From an uncultured Bacteroidales bacterium (GTDB lineage: Bacteria > Bacteroidota > Bacteroidia > Bacteroidales > FEN-979): a DNA stretch of 64,000 nucleotides. Position 1 is the first letter of the stretch, and every line of letters begins with the position of its first letter. A model generated the notes under the pieces. The model was given only the letters and a program-made list of their open reading frames with translations, was not told the origin of the DNA and ran no database searches. The DNA is taken from contig CAIMWF010000062.1 of NCBI GenBank assembly GCA_903845055.1, forward strand, positions 62,001-126,000, given 5' to 3'. Positions 37,663 to 47,081 of this stretch are shown one piece after another. Made by a program: the position numbers and the translations under genes.

Positions 37663-38418
37663 TCAGAATTTTTTCAGTTCCAGTTCTTCACCATCAAACA
37701 CCGCATAGGTGAAATGGAAGATCCAGTCGCCGAGCACCACCTGCCTTGCGTGACCGTTGATGGGTGTATCCATCGGGAGGTGATAATGGCCATAAACCAG
37801 GTAATCCAGTTCAGGATGCTGTTTCACCAGTTCATTTGAATGGACGGTGATCCGCTGCCGGATCATGTTCAGGGTATATTCCTGCTCCTTCTTTCCTTTT
37901 TCCACATGCACACTCCTGCTTTTCCCTGACCAGTAGAGAGCCATCCGGATCCCCAGGTCGGGGTGCAGCAGGCGGAACAGCCACTGGTTGAAAGGGCTTG
38001 CAAAGACCTTTTTGATGAATTTGTATCCCTTGTCGCCAGGGCCCAGGCCATCGCCATGGGCCAGGTAAAAGTTCTTACCCCCGAAGGTGCGGAATTCAGG
38101 ATCACGGTGAAGGATGATGTTCAGCTCCGACGTCAGGTAGTCAAAGGCCCACATGTCGTGGTTTCCCCTGAAGAGGTGAACCGGGATCCCCGAATCGGTT
38201 ATTTCGGCGAGTTTCCCCAGAAGGCGCGCATAGCCGCGGGGGATCGCCGTTTTATATTCAAACCAGAAATCGAACAGGTCGCCCATCAGGAAAATTTCTG
38301 CGGCATCGGCTGCGGCGGCGTCGAGCCAGGCCACCAGTTTCTTTTCACGCTCCAGGCTCCGGTCGTGATCGGGGATGCCCAGGTGGAAATCAGAGGCGAA
38401 ATAGATTTTATGGCGCAT
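37663..38418 (-). CDS. UDP-2,3-diacylglucosamine diphosphatase (LpxH-like metallophosphatase)
   Basis: IYFASDFHLGIPD, IFLMGDLFDFWFEY, RGNHDMW, YGHYHLP motifs. Confidence 0.9.
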   Translation of the reverse strand: MRHKIYFASDFHLGIPDHDRSLEREKKLVAWLDAAAADAAEIFLMGDLFDFWFEYKTAIPRGYARLLGKLAEITDSGIPVHLFRGNHDMWAFDYLTSELNIILHRDPEFRTFGGKNFYLAHGDGLGPGDKGYKFIKKVFASPFNQWLFRLLHPDLGIRMALYWSGKSRSVHVEKGKKEQEYTLNMIRQRITVHSNELVKQHPELDYLVYGHYHLPMDTPINGHARQVVLGDWIFHFTYAVFDGEELELKKF

Positions 38419-38448
38419 GGATGAAATTTAAGGCAATTTACATAAAAA

Positions 38449-38484
38449 AAACAGCAGCCCCTCCAAAGGGGACTGCTGTTTTTC
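38449..38484. terminator. Stem-loop terminator between ferredoxin and LpxH-like genes
   Basis: aacagcagcccctccaaaggggactgctgttttt: long stem with A-run on the left and T-run on the right. Confidence 0.8.
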
Positions 38485-38505
38485 ATTCATCAACTTCGCT
38501 CCCGG

Positions 38506-38673
38506 TTATTCAGGATGGATTGCTTCCACCGGGCAAACATCTGCACAGGCACCACAGTCTGTACAGGCTTCGGGATCGATCTTGTAGATATCACCTTCAG
38601 AAATAGCTTCCACAGGGCATTCATCGATGCAAGTTCCGCAAGCCGTACAATCATCATTAATTTTATAAGCCAT
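38506..38673 (-). CDS. 2[4Fe-4S] ferredoxin (55 aa)
   Basis: Reverse strand: MAYKINDDCTACGTCIDECPVEAISEGDIYKIDPEACTDCGACADVCPVEAIHPE*; not in ORF track. Confidence 0.95.
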   Translation of the reverse strand: MAYKINDDCTACGTCIDECPVEAISEGDIYKIDPEACTDCGACADVCPVEAIHPE

Positions 38674-38789
38674 GACCTATTGAGTTTATGTCCCGCAATT
38701 TAACAGGACGAGTTAATAAAGCGATTTTCATGGCAAAGATAAATATTTTCCGGGATATAGCATCCGTATATGAGATTTTTGGCCTTAAG

Positions 38790-38817
38790 TTTTGACTTTT
38801 GCACTTTGCCTTTTGAC
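38790..38817. repeat. 7-bp tandem repeat (ttttgac), 4 units
   Basis: ttttgac ttttgca ctttgcc ttttgac read directly. Confidence 0.85.
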
Positions 38818-38834
38818 ATTATTCAGTAACTTTG
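38805..38834 (+). promoter_or_regulatory. Promoter TTTG-N18-TAACTTTG
   Basis: -33 TTTG lies inside the ttttgac array; -7 TAACTTTG at 38827-38834; ATG at 38857. Confidence 0.6.
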
Positions 38835-38856
38835 CACCTCTAAACTCAACGATGCT

Positions 38857-40707
38857 ATGGCTAAGAAAAAAAGACCCGTTATTGAACGTGAAGAGGTGGT
38901 TGTAAAGTTCGTCGGCGATTCGGGCGACGGGATGCAGCTTACCGGCAGTATGTTTTCGGATGTTGCTGCAATTGTTGGCAATGACCTTGCCACTTTTCCT
39001 GATTTTCCCGCCGAGATCCGGGCTCCGCAGAACACGGTTGCCGGTGTTTCAGGATTCCAGGTGCACATGGGCAGTTCGAAAATTTTCACCACGGGCGACA
39101 TGGTCGATGTACTGGTTGCAATGAACCCGGCGTCACTCAAAGCCAACCTGAAATGGGCAAAAAAAGGTGCGACCATCCTTACCGATACCGATGCCTACGA
39201 CGAAAAATCCATTGAGAAGGCCGGCTACAAGGCCGACCCGCTTACCGACGGATCGCTCGACAGTTTCAATATGGTCAAGGCGCCGATCACCACGCTTACC
39301 AAGGACAGCCTGAAAGAACTCGGCACCGATGCCAAAACCGCAGAGCGCAGCAAAAACATGTTCGCCCTGGGGATGTTGTATTACATTTTCAACAGGGACC
39401 TGAAGCCATCCTTCAAATACTACGAAGAAAAATTCAGAAAAAAACCCGAGCTGATCACCATCAACAAGATAGTGCTCCAGGCAGGTTACAATTATGCCGA
39501 TACAATTGAAGCACTGGAGTCGGTGATCCAGGTTTCGGCAGCCAACATGGAAAAAGGCCGTTACCGCAATATTACCGGGAACACGGCTACCGCATGGGGA
39601 TTGCTGGCAGCCTCCGAGAAATCGGGGAGGCCGCTCTTCCTGGGTTCCTACCCCATCACCCCGGCCACCGAGATCCTCATGGAACTTTCGAAACATAAAT
39701 CGCTGGGAGCAAAAGTCTTCCAGGCTGAAGATGAAATCGCGGGCATCTGCTCCGCCATCGGGGCGTCCTTTACCGGTGCCATGGCCTGCACAACCACTTC
39801 AGGTCCCGGCCTCTCACTGAAAAGCGAAGCAATCGGACTTGCCGTCATCACCGAACTTCCGCTGATCATCGTCAACGTTCAGCGCGGGGGACCCTCCACC
39901 GGGCTGCCCACCAAATCGGAGCAAAGCGACCTGTACCAGGCACTCTTTGGAAGGAACGGGGAATGCCCGGTGATCGTCGTTGCCGCTTCAACTTCAGAGA
40001 ACTGCTTTTACTATGCTTATATGACAGCAAAACTGTCGATGGAACACATGACCCCGGCCATCCTGCTCACCGACGGCTACCTCGGGTTTGGTTCTACTTT
40101 GTTCCGTATCCCGAAAATGGCCGACATGCCGGAGATCAACCCGCCTATTGCCGAAGCCAACGACCCCGACTACAAACCTTACCGGCGTGATCCGGAGACC
40201 TTTGTACGCCAGTGGGCCATTCCAGGAACAGAAGGATTGCGTCACCGCGTCGGCGGACTGGAAAAGGAAAACATCACCGGCACGGTTTCGACCGACCCGA
40301 TGAATCACCAGATAATGACCAACATGCGTGCGCAGAAGGTTGAAAAAGTTGCTGATTTCATTCCCGAACAGGAGATCGACGGCCCGGCCGAAGGCGACCT
40401 GCTGGTGGTGAGTTGGGGTGGCACCTATGGCGCCGTTCACTCGGCCGTAAGCCAGATGCAAAAAGAGGGCAAGAATATCAGCCACGCCCATTTCCATTAT
40501 ATCATGCCGCTCCCCAAAAATACGGGCACGGTATTGAAAGGCTTTAAGAAAATCGTCGTGTGCGAACTCAACAGCGGGCAGTTTGTGAATTACCTGCGCA
40601 TGAAGTTCCCCATGCCAAACATCAGCCAGTTCAATAAAGTTCAGGGATTACCCTTTATGATCAATGAGTTAACGGATAAGTTTAACCAACTTTTAGAGGA
40701 GAAATAA
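38857..40707 (+). CDS. korA: 2-oxoacid:acceptor oxidoreductase, fused gamma-alpha subunit (KorA type)
   Basis: N-terminal VKFVGDSGDGMQLTGSMFSDVAA gamma domain plus FLGSYPITPATEILMELSKHK alpha domain. Confidence 0.92.
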   Translation: MAKKKRPVIEREEVVVKFVGDSGDGMQLTGSMFSDVAAIVGNDLATFPDFPAEIRAPQNTVAGVSGFQVHMGSSKIFTTGDMVDVLVAMNPASLKANLKWAKKGATILTDTDAYDEKSIEKAGYKADPLTDGSLDSFNMVKAPITTLTKDSLKELGTDAKTAERSKNMFALGMLYYIFNRDLKPSFKYYEEKFRKKPELITINKIVLQAGYNYADTIEALESVIQVSAANMEKGRYRNITGNTATAWGLLAASEKSGRPLFLGSYPITPATEILMELSKHKSLGAKVFQAEDEIAGICSAIGASFTGAMACTTTSGPGLSLKSEAIGLAVITELPLIIVNVQRGGPSTGLPTKSEQSDLYQALFGRNGECPVIVVAASTSENCFYYAYMTAKLSMEHMTPAILLTDGYLGFGSTLFRIPKMADMPEINPPIAEANDPDYKPYRRDPETFVRQWAIPGTEGLRHRVGGLEKENITGTVSTDPMNHQIMTNMRAQKVEKVADFIPEQEIDGPAEGDLLVVSWGGTYGAVHSAVSQMQKEGKNISHAHFHYIMPLPKNTGTVLKGFKKIVVCELNSGQFVNYLRMKFPMPNISQFNKVQGLPFMINELTDKFNQLLEEK

Positions 40708-40708
40708 G

Positions 40709-41746
40709 ATGGATTTCATAAATATGACTGTTGAACGCACCAATGTTCAACTCACCAAGACAGATTTTGAAAGCGACCAAATGGTCAAATGGTGCCCCGG
40801 CTGCGGAGGCCATGCAATCCTCAGTGCGGTGGAACGCGTTTTCCCGAAAATCGGTTACCGCAAGGAGAATTTCTGCCTTGTTTCCGGCATTGGCTGTTCC
40901 TCACGTTTTCCCTACTATGTGAATACCTACGGCATCCATGGCATCCATGGACGTGCAGCAGCGATCTCCACGGGCGTGAAAATTGCAAATCCAAAGCTGA
41001 GCGTATGGACCATCACCGGCGACGGCGACTCCCTTGCCATCGGCGGGAACCATTTCATCCACGTGATCAGGCGCAATGTCGACATCAACATCCTGTTGTT
41101 CAACAACCAGATCTACGGACTCACCAAAGGGCAGTACTCGCCGACCACCCCCATGGGAAAGGTGACCAAAACGTCGCCGATGGGAACCATCGAGCATCCC
41201 TTCAACATCGGCGAACTCGTCATGGGGGCCCAGGGCACCTTTTTTGCACGCGTCCCCGACAACAACATCGCCCTGATGACCGAGTGCATGTTCGAGGCTG
41301 CAAAGCACGACGGTACCTCCGTTACCGAGATCATGGAAAACTGCATCATTTTCGCCGACAAGGCGCATGCCGGGGTTACCGGCAAGGAGACCAAGGACGA
41401 GAACATGCTGATCCTGAAGAACGGCGCCCCCATGTTGTTCGGCAAGAACAATGACAAAGGCCTTGTCCTGAAAGATACGATGCTGGAGGTTGTTGAAATC
41501 GGCAAAAATGGCGTCACCGTCGATGATATCCTCGTTCACGACCAGTACAACCAGGATCCGGGCATCCAGCTGATGCTCGCCAAACTGGCACCGCCCCACT
41601 TCCCGATGGTTTTCGGGGTCATCCGTGCCGCCATGTATCCCACCTACGACGATCTCGTTGAAGAGCAGATCAAGTATGCCAAGGAGACTTCGAAAATTAA
41701 GAACGTGGATGATCTGCTGAATTCAGGCGATACCTGGGAAATTTAG
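40709..41746 (+). CDS. korB: 2-oxoacid:acceptor oxidoreductase beta subunit (KorB type)
   Basis: MVKWCPGCGGHAILSAVERVF, GIGCSSRFPYYVNTYGIHGIHGRAAA, GDGDSLAIGGNHFIHVIRRN. Confidence 0.93.
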   Translation: MDFINMTVERTNVQLTKTDFESDQMVKWCPGCGGHAILSAVERVFPKIGYRKENFCLVSGIGCSSRFPYYVNTYGIHGIHGRAAAISTGVKIANPKLSVWTITGDGDSLAIGGNHFIHVIRRNVDINILLFNNQIYGLTKGQYSPTTPMGKVTKTSPMGTIEHPFNIGELVMGAQGTFFARVPDNNIALMTECMFEAAKHDGTSVTEIMENCIIFADKAHAGVTGKETKDENMLILKNGAPMLFGKNNDKGLVLKDTMLEVVEIGKNGVTVDDILVHDQYNQDPGIQLMLAKLAPPHFPMVFGVIRAAMYPTYDDLVEEQIKYAKETSKIKNVDDLLNSGDTWEI

Positions 41747-41857
41747 GATGGACCGGCAGCCGGCAACGGAAGTAGCCGGGGAGTGCCAGTCCATTTTCCG
41801 GCATTTAGCCTTTAAAATGGATCGTTTGATGCAATGCAGGCAAAAAAAAAAAACAAT

Positions 41858-41890
41858 TTTGCGTGTCTGACCATTTTGATGCTAATTTTG
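41858..41890 (+). promoter_or_regulatory. Promoter TTTG-N21-TAATTTTG
   Basis: -33 TTTG 41858-41861, -7 TAATTTTG 41883-41890, ATG at 41895. Confidence 0.6.
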
Positions 41891-41894
41891 TATC

Positions 41895-43235
41895 ATGGAA
41901 ATCAGGGATTTGATCCGTTTCAACCGTGAAAAGCAACTTTTTACCGGGAATGATCGTATCCTGCTCGCAGTGAGCGGCGGGATCGACTCGGCGGTGATGG
42001 CAGAAATGTTCCACGGTGCAGGATTCAAATTCGGCATTACCCATTGCAATTTCTCCCTGCGGGGTGGTGAAAGCGACCTGGATGAATTGTTCGTAAAATC
42101 CATGGCATACCGCATGAAGGTTCCATTTTATGCAACCACCTTCGACACCCCGGCGTTTGCCCTTCAAAACGGGATTTCGATCCAGATGGCCGCCCGCGAA
42201 CTGCGTTACCGGTGGTTTGAGTCCACCAGGAAAGAACACCGTTTTGATTATGTTGCCACGGCGCATCACCTCGACGACCAGGCGGAGACCTTCCTGATCA
42301 ACCTCATCCGGGGAACCGGCATCGCCGGCCTGCACGGCATTCCCCTGAAAAACGGAACAGTGATCAGGCCCATGATGTTCGCTATTCGAATGGAGATAGA
42401 GCAATATGCCCTCAGCCATCATGTCGAATACCGCCAGGATCAATCAAACAACGAGACAAAATACCTGAGGAACAAGATCAGGCATGAAATTATTCCCATC
42501 CTGGGCAGCGTCAACCCCGGGTTTGTGGCGGGGTTGACCGAGACCATCAGGAGAATCGGCGAATTCGAGCAGGTGGGCAACCGGGCGCTCGAGGACCTGT
42601 GCAGGAACCTGCTGTCAACTTCGGGGAAGGAGGTCATCATCGATGTCAACCGGCTGACCGCTGTTTCACCTGTTGAACCCCTGGCCTGGGCCCTGCTTTC
42701 ACCCTTCGGCTTCAATGAGACCCAGGTGGCAAACCTGCTGACCTGCCTTGGAAGCGATCACCGGCAGTTGTTTAATTCACCGACACACCGGCTCGTGAAG
42801 GAGCGGGGGCGGCTGACCCTTACTCCTGCCGGGCCGGCAACCCGTGAAAAAACCGTGACCATTTCCCTGTTCCCCCGGCAAAAAAAAATCAGCAAACCCA
42901 TCCACCTCCGGCTTAAAAGGATCTCCGATGTAAGCCGGTATGACATCCCGGTTTCTCCCTGCACAGCCAGCCTCAGCTTTGAGAAGCTTCAGTTTCCCCT
43001 GACCCTGCGAAGATGGCAGCCGGGGGATTCGTTCTACCCACTCGGGATGAAAAAAAAGAAAAAGCTGAGTGATTTTTTCATCGACGGCAAGTTTACCCTG
43101 GCCGAAAAGGAAGCCGCGTGGCTATTATGTTCAGGGAAGGATATCGCCTGGATCGTCGGGCACCGGATCGACCACCGTTTCAGGATCACCCGGGCAACCC
43201 GCGAGATTTTATGCGTCTTATCTGGTGAGGCCTGA
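41895..43235 (+). CDS. tilS: tRNA(Ile)-lysidine synthase
   Basis: ILLAVSGGIDSAVMAEMFHGAG PP-loop, TAHHLDDQAETFLINLIRGTGIAGLHGI, C-terminal TilS domain. Confidence 0.95.
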   Translation: MEIRDLIRFNREKQLFTGNDRILLAVSGGIDSAVMAEMFHGAGFKFGITHCNFSLRGGESDLDELFVKSMAYRMKVPFYATTFDTPAFALQNGISIQMAARELRYRWFESTRKEHRFDYVATAHHLDDQAETFLINLIRGTGIAGLHGIPLKNGTVIRPMMFAIRMEIEQYALSHHVEYRQDQSNNETKYLRNKIRHEIIPILGSVNPGFVAGLTETIRRIGEFEQVGNRALEDLCRNLLSTSGKEVIIDVNRLTAVSPVEPLAWALLSPFGFNETQVANLLTCLGSDHRQLFNSPTHRLVKERGRLTLTPAGPATREKTVTISLFPRQKKISKPIHLRLKRISDVSRYDIPVSPCTASLSFEKLQFPLTLRRWQPGDSFYPLGMKKKKKLSDFFIDGKFTLAEKEAAWLLCSGKDIAWIVGHRIDHRFRITRATREILCVLSGEA

Positions 43236-43315
43236 CGGTTGACTGGTAAAACCTTTTTTTCTGTTAGGGCATAAGCATAATTTTCTTTAAATTTGCCCTC
43301 TTAATTCTTCCCCGG

Positions 43316-45424
43316 ATGAAAAAAATGCTGACCGGCCTCCTGGCCATGTTGTTGATCCCACTGTTTTCAATCTCCCAGATTCTCGACCCGGTTAAATGGA
43401 CCTTCAAAACGGAGCAGGCAACCCCGGGTGAGGCCACCCTGGTGATGACTGCCCGGATTGAAAAGAACTGGCATGTCTATTCTCAGGACATACCGCAGGG
43501 CGGTGCAAAGGGGGCACCCATCGCAACAAGTTTTTCATTCACAAAAAGCGGCAATTATGAACTGGCGGGCAAGGTAACCGAAGGAAAGCCGATCCTTGAA
43601 AATGACCCGAATTTCGATATGGTGCTGAAGTTTTTCGCCGACAGGGCCGTATTCAAACAGAAGATCAAGATCCTTGATAAGAAGGATTTTGTCGTAAAGG
43701 GTGTCCTGAACTTCATGTGCTGCGACGACCATGAATGCCTCCCGCCGAATGATGTGGAATTCGAATTCAACGTCAAGGGCAACCCGAATGCCATGGAAAC
43801 TGCCGTTCAGCCCCCTGCCACGAAGGTCTCCGCTGCGAAAACGGATTCTTTCAAAACAGCCGCCCTTGCCGTGGAAAAAGCCGATGCGGGGGCAAAGAAA
43901 CTCGAACAGGCACAATTGGGGAAAACTGCCGCCGACAAGGCTGCCGACCAGTCACTGCTGAAGTTTTTCCTGATCGCATTCCTGGCAGGGCTGGCCGCCA
44001 TCATCACCCCGTGCGTCTTCCCGATGATCCCGATGACGGTAACCTTCTTCATGCATGACACCACCAGTAAAAGCAAGGCAAAGATGGAAGCGGTTGTTTA
44101 CAGTCTCTCCATCATCGCCATCTACATGATCCTCGGGGTGCTGGTCGCTGTTCTGCTGGGCGCGAATTTCAACAATTTCATCAGCACCCACTGGATACCC
44201 AATGTATTTTTCTTTGTCATCTTCATGGTGTTTGCCGCGTCGTTCCTCGGCATGTTCGAGATCACCCTTCCCAGCTGGATCGTCAATAAGGCCGACAAAC
44301 AGGCCGACAAGGGCGGATACAGCGGAGCCTTCTTCATGGCATTTACCCTCGTCCTGGTATCGTTTTCCTGCACCGGCCCGATTGTCGGCGCCCTGCTGGT
44401 AAAATCGGCTGGGGGTGCACTGATCATGCCGATCATCGGGATGCTGGGCTTTTCCCTGGCCTTTGCCCTCCCTTTCGGTTTGTTCGCTTTCTTTCCCTCC
44501 TGGCTCTCGGGATTACCCAAATCAGGGGGATGGCTCAATTCGGTCAAAGTGGTGCTTGGGTTCCTTGAACTGGCGCTGGGATTGAAGTTCCTGAGCATCG
44601 CCGACCAGACCTACCACTGGCATATCCTCGACCGCGAGGTATACCTGGCCTTCTGGATCGTGATCTTCTTCCTGATGGGACTCTACCTGCTTGGCAAACT
44701 GAAGTTCAACCATGATTCCGACCTCCCGTACATCAGTGTACCCCGGATCCTCATGTCCATCGTCGTCTTCGCCTTCGTGGTATACATGATCCCAGGCATG
44801 TGGGGCGCCCCGCTGAAAGGGCTTTCAGGCTACCTCCCTCCCGAAACCTACCAGGATTTCGACATCAACGCCATCATCAAGAAGGAGGTCGCCGCCATCA
44901 GTACCGGGGGAGGCACCGCCGCAACACCGGCAACCCTTTGCGACAAACCGAAATATTCCGATTTCCTCCGGCTGCCCCACGGGCTCGAAGGCTATTTCGA
45001 CTACCAGCAGGCGCTGGCATGTGCCAGGAAACAGAACAAACCCGTTTTCATTGATTTTACCGGCCACGGATGCGTGAACTGCCGACAGATGGAGGCAAAC
45101 GTGTGGTCGGACCCGCAGGTGCTGAAACGCCTCCGCGAGAAGTATATCGTCACCGCACTGTATGTGGACGATAAAACGGACCTTCCCGAAAACGAATGGA
45201 TCACCTCCAGGTATGACCAGAAGGTGAAAAAAACCATCGGGAAAAAGTTCGCCGACCTGCAGATCACCCGCTTCAATGTCAATTCCCAGCCCTATTACGT
45301 GCTCCTCGACACCGCCGGGAACCTCCTCACCTCCCCCAAAGCCTACGACCTGGATGTGGATGCCTTCATCAGGTTCCTGGATGCCGGGACGGATAATTTT
45401 TCAAAAGTGGGAAAGGGGAAATAA
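43316..45424 (+). CDS. Thiol:disulfide interchange protein DsbD-like
   Basis: DsbD alpha-like N-domain, ITPCVFPMIPMTVTFF TM domain, C-terminal thioredoxin FIDFTGHGCVNCRQMEANVW. Confidence 0.93.
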   Translation: MKKMLTGLLAMLLIPLFSISQILDPVKWTFKTEQATPGEATLVMTARIEKNWHVYSQDIPQGGAKGAPIATSFSFTKSGNYELAGKVTEGKPILENDPNFDMVLKFFADRAVFKQKIKILDKKDFVVKGVLNFMCCDDHECLPPNDVEFEFNVKGNPNAMETAVQPPATKVSAAKTDSFKTAALAVEKADAGAKKLEQAQLGKTAADKAADQSLLKFFLIAFLAGLAAIITPCVFPMIPMTVTFFMHDTTSKSKAKMEAVVYSLSIIAIYMILGVLVAVLLGANFNNFISTHWIPNVFFFVIFMVFAASFLGMFEITLPSWIVNKADKQADKGGYSGAFFMAFTLVLVSFSCTGPIVGALLVKSAGGALIMPIIGMLGFSLAFALPFGLFAFFPSWLSGLPKSGGWLNSVKVVLGFLELALGLKFLSIADQTYHWHILDREVYLAFWIVIFFLMGLYLLGKLKFNHDSDLPYISVPRILMSIVVFAFVVYMIPGMWGAPLKGLSGYLPPETYQDFDINAIIKKEVAAISTGGGTAATPATLCDKPKYSDFLRLPHGLEGYFDYQQALACARKQNKPVFIDFTGHGCVNCRQMEANVWSDPQVLKRLREKYIVTALYVDDKTDLPENEWITSRYDQKVKKTIGKKFADLQITRFNVNSQPYYVLLDTAGNLLTSPKAYDLDVDAFIRFLDAGTDNFSKVGKGK

Positions 45425-45669
45425 GGCCTCCCGGGCTGAAGCTGAATCAATCTTCAAATTATTATCCCATCTTTTATTGATGCAACAACCATCATCATAT
45501 ACTTATGTTATGTCATGAAAATATTCATACATCTTTTTATGAATTTTTTGTTATGATTTTTTTATACAATAATACAATATCTAATGAATTGCATATCTAT
45601 TATTTATACGATACGAATATAAAAATATTTGTTATTTCTATACATTTTGTTAGATTGTTTTAGATTTTT

Positions 45670-45701
45670 CTTGACATTGGGATAACTGGTATGTATATTT
45701 G
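45670..45701 (+). promoter_or_regulatory. Promoter CTTG-N20-TATATTTG driving the accessory island
   Basis: -33-like CTTG 45670-45673, -7 TATATTTG 45694-45701, ATG 45737. Confidence 0.5.
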
Positions 45702-45736
45702 CCTCCTGTACCACCATTCATCATAATTTTATCTAC

Positions 45737-47074
45737 ATGTCAGCGAACCATTTATTTCGTGCGTGCATATTAATATGCATTGCCTATATATTTCAGCCGG
45801 TATATGGTCTGAATCCCCTTCCCGATCATGATGCGGCCCGGCCAAAGACAACTTGTATTATTTCAAGTGACAGGGAGGGGAGAACCAGGATTTCCGAAGC
45901 CCTTTCCAGGGAAACAATATACCTCACCTACGCGGGGTTCCGGTCCTCAAAGGGAGACACCATTTATCTGTTTGTCAATGACACCAGGATTCCCGAGTGT
46001 TGCCAGGTAATCGACTCTTCCCGGAATTCCGACACCTCCCGTTTTACCGTCGCTCTTACCCTGCTCGCCCGATACATGGCATTGCCGAAAGACGGGGATA
46101 CGATGGTATCCTGGGGTTTTGGAAAGAAAACACCCGACTTTCGTTCTGAAAAATTCAAAGTTATTTACCAACCGTTTTCCCTGATCACTTTAAAGAAAGG
46201 CGATAAAATGGAGGTCAAACCCGGCGACCAGGTCCTGGTCCGGTCCGCCTGGCCCGGGTTAACCGATCAGATGGTGTTCCTCAATGATTTCCCGGTTCCC
46301 ATCGCAAGTCTTGTCAACCTGCCCACCCCGGAAAAAAATAACTATTATTTCATCCTGAATAAAAAGGTGGCAAATGACTCGCTGGTAAATCTTTTCAACC
46401 AGGCAGGACATGGCAGGGTGGTGGTTAAAATCAGCATCGGAAAAACATTTGATACCAGGAAAGAGACAGATGTGCCGATGGTAATTGTTTTTGACAGCTG
46501 TAAAGATTACCGCCAATGGACTTCACTTATCATATTGTTGATCGTCATCATTATTGTCCAGCGGATCATCGCAAAAAATAAGCTACAGGTATTGCGGGAT
46601 GCAAGCACTGCGATCCAGGATCCGCCCTTCAGCCTGGCAAAAACGCAAATGGCATTCTGGACCATCATCATCCTGCTGGCCTATTTTTATATATGGTTTC
46701 AAACAGGAGCCCTGATTCACATTACACCGCAGGTATTGATCCTCCTGGGCATCAGTGCAGGTTCCTACTTTTCTGCAAACATCATCGACAACAATGACAT
46801 TGCCAATCCGCTGATCACAAGCCGGCATCAGGACTCAAACCAGTCTAAAAGTTTTTTAATGAACATCCTTTCCGACAAAGACGGGGTGAGCATTCATCGC
46901 TTCCAGAATGTCGCCTTCACCATTGCCATCGGGGGCTACTTCCTTTTTGAGGTTTATGCTTACAAGACGATTCCCGAACTTGATTCCAACCTGATCGTAT
47001 TGATGGGCATCAGTTCAGCCACCTATATTGCCGTGAAACAAGGGGAAAATAAACCCGCAAACCCCGCTGGTTAA
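45737..47074 (+). CDS. Membrane protein of unknown function: exported N-terminal ectodomain plus C-terminal multi-TM module
   Basis: Signal-peptide-like N-terminus; PFSLAKTQMAFWTIIILLAYFYIWFQTGALIHITPQVLILLGISAGSYFSANIID module. Confidence 0.7.
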   Translation: MSANHLFRACILICIAYIFQPVYGLNPLPDHDAARPKTTCIISSDREGRTRISEALSRETIYLTYAGFRSSKGDTIYLFVNDTRIPECCQVIDSSRNSDTSRFTVALTLLARYMALPKDGDTMVSWGFGKKTPDFRSEKFKVIYQPFSLITLKKGDKMEVKPGDQVLVRSAWPGLTDQMVFLNDFPVPIASLVNLPTPEKNNYYFILNKKVANDSLVNLFNQAGHGRVVVKISIGKTFDTRKETDVPMVIVFDSCKDYRQWTSLIILLIVIIIVQRIIAKNKLQVLRDASTAIQDPPFSLAKTQMAFWTIIILLAYFYIWFQTGALIHITPQVLILLGISAGSYFSANIIDNNDIANPLITSRHQDSNQSKSFLMNILSDKDGVSIHRFQNVAFTIAIGGYFLFEVYAYKTIPELDSNLIVLMGISSATYIAVKQGENKPANPAG

Positions 47075-47081
47075 CCCTGTT

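Noticed and set aside
40929-40949. Short direct repeat ggcatccatggcatccatgg
   Set aside because: Encodes the conserved GIHGIHG of KorB; coding coincidence.
45425-45736. Possible tRNA, small RNA or attachment site in the AT-rich gap before the accessory island
   Set aside because: No tRNA arm pattern or repeated end sequence found by eye; no integrase or transposase nearby.
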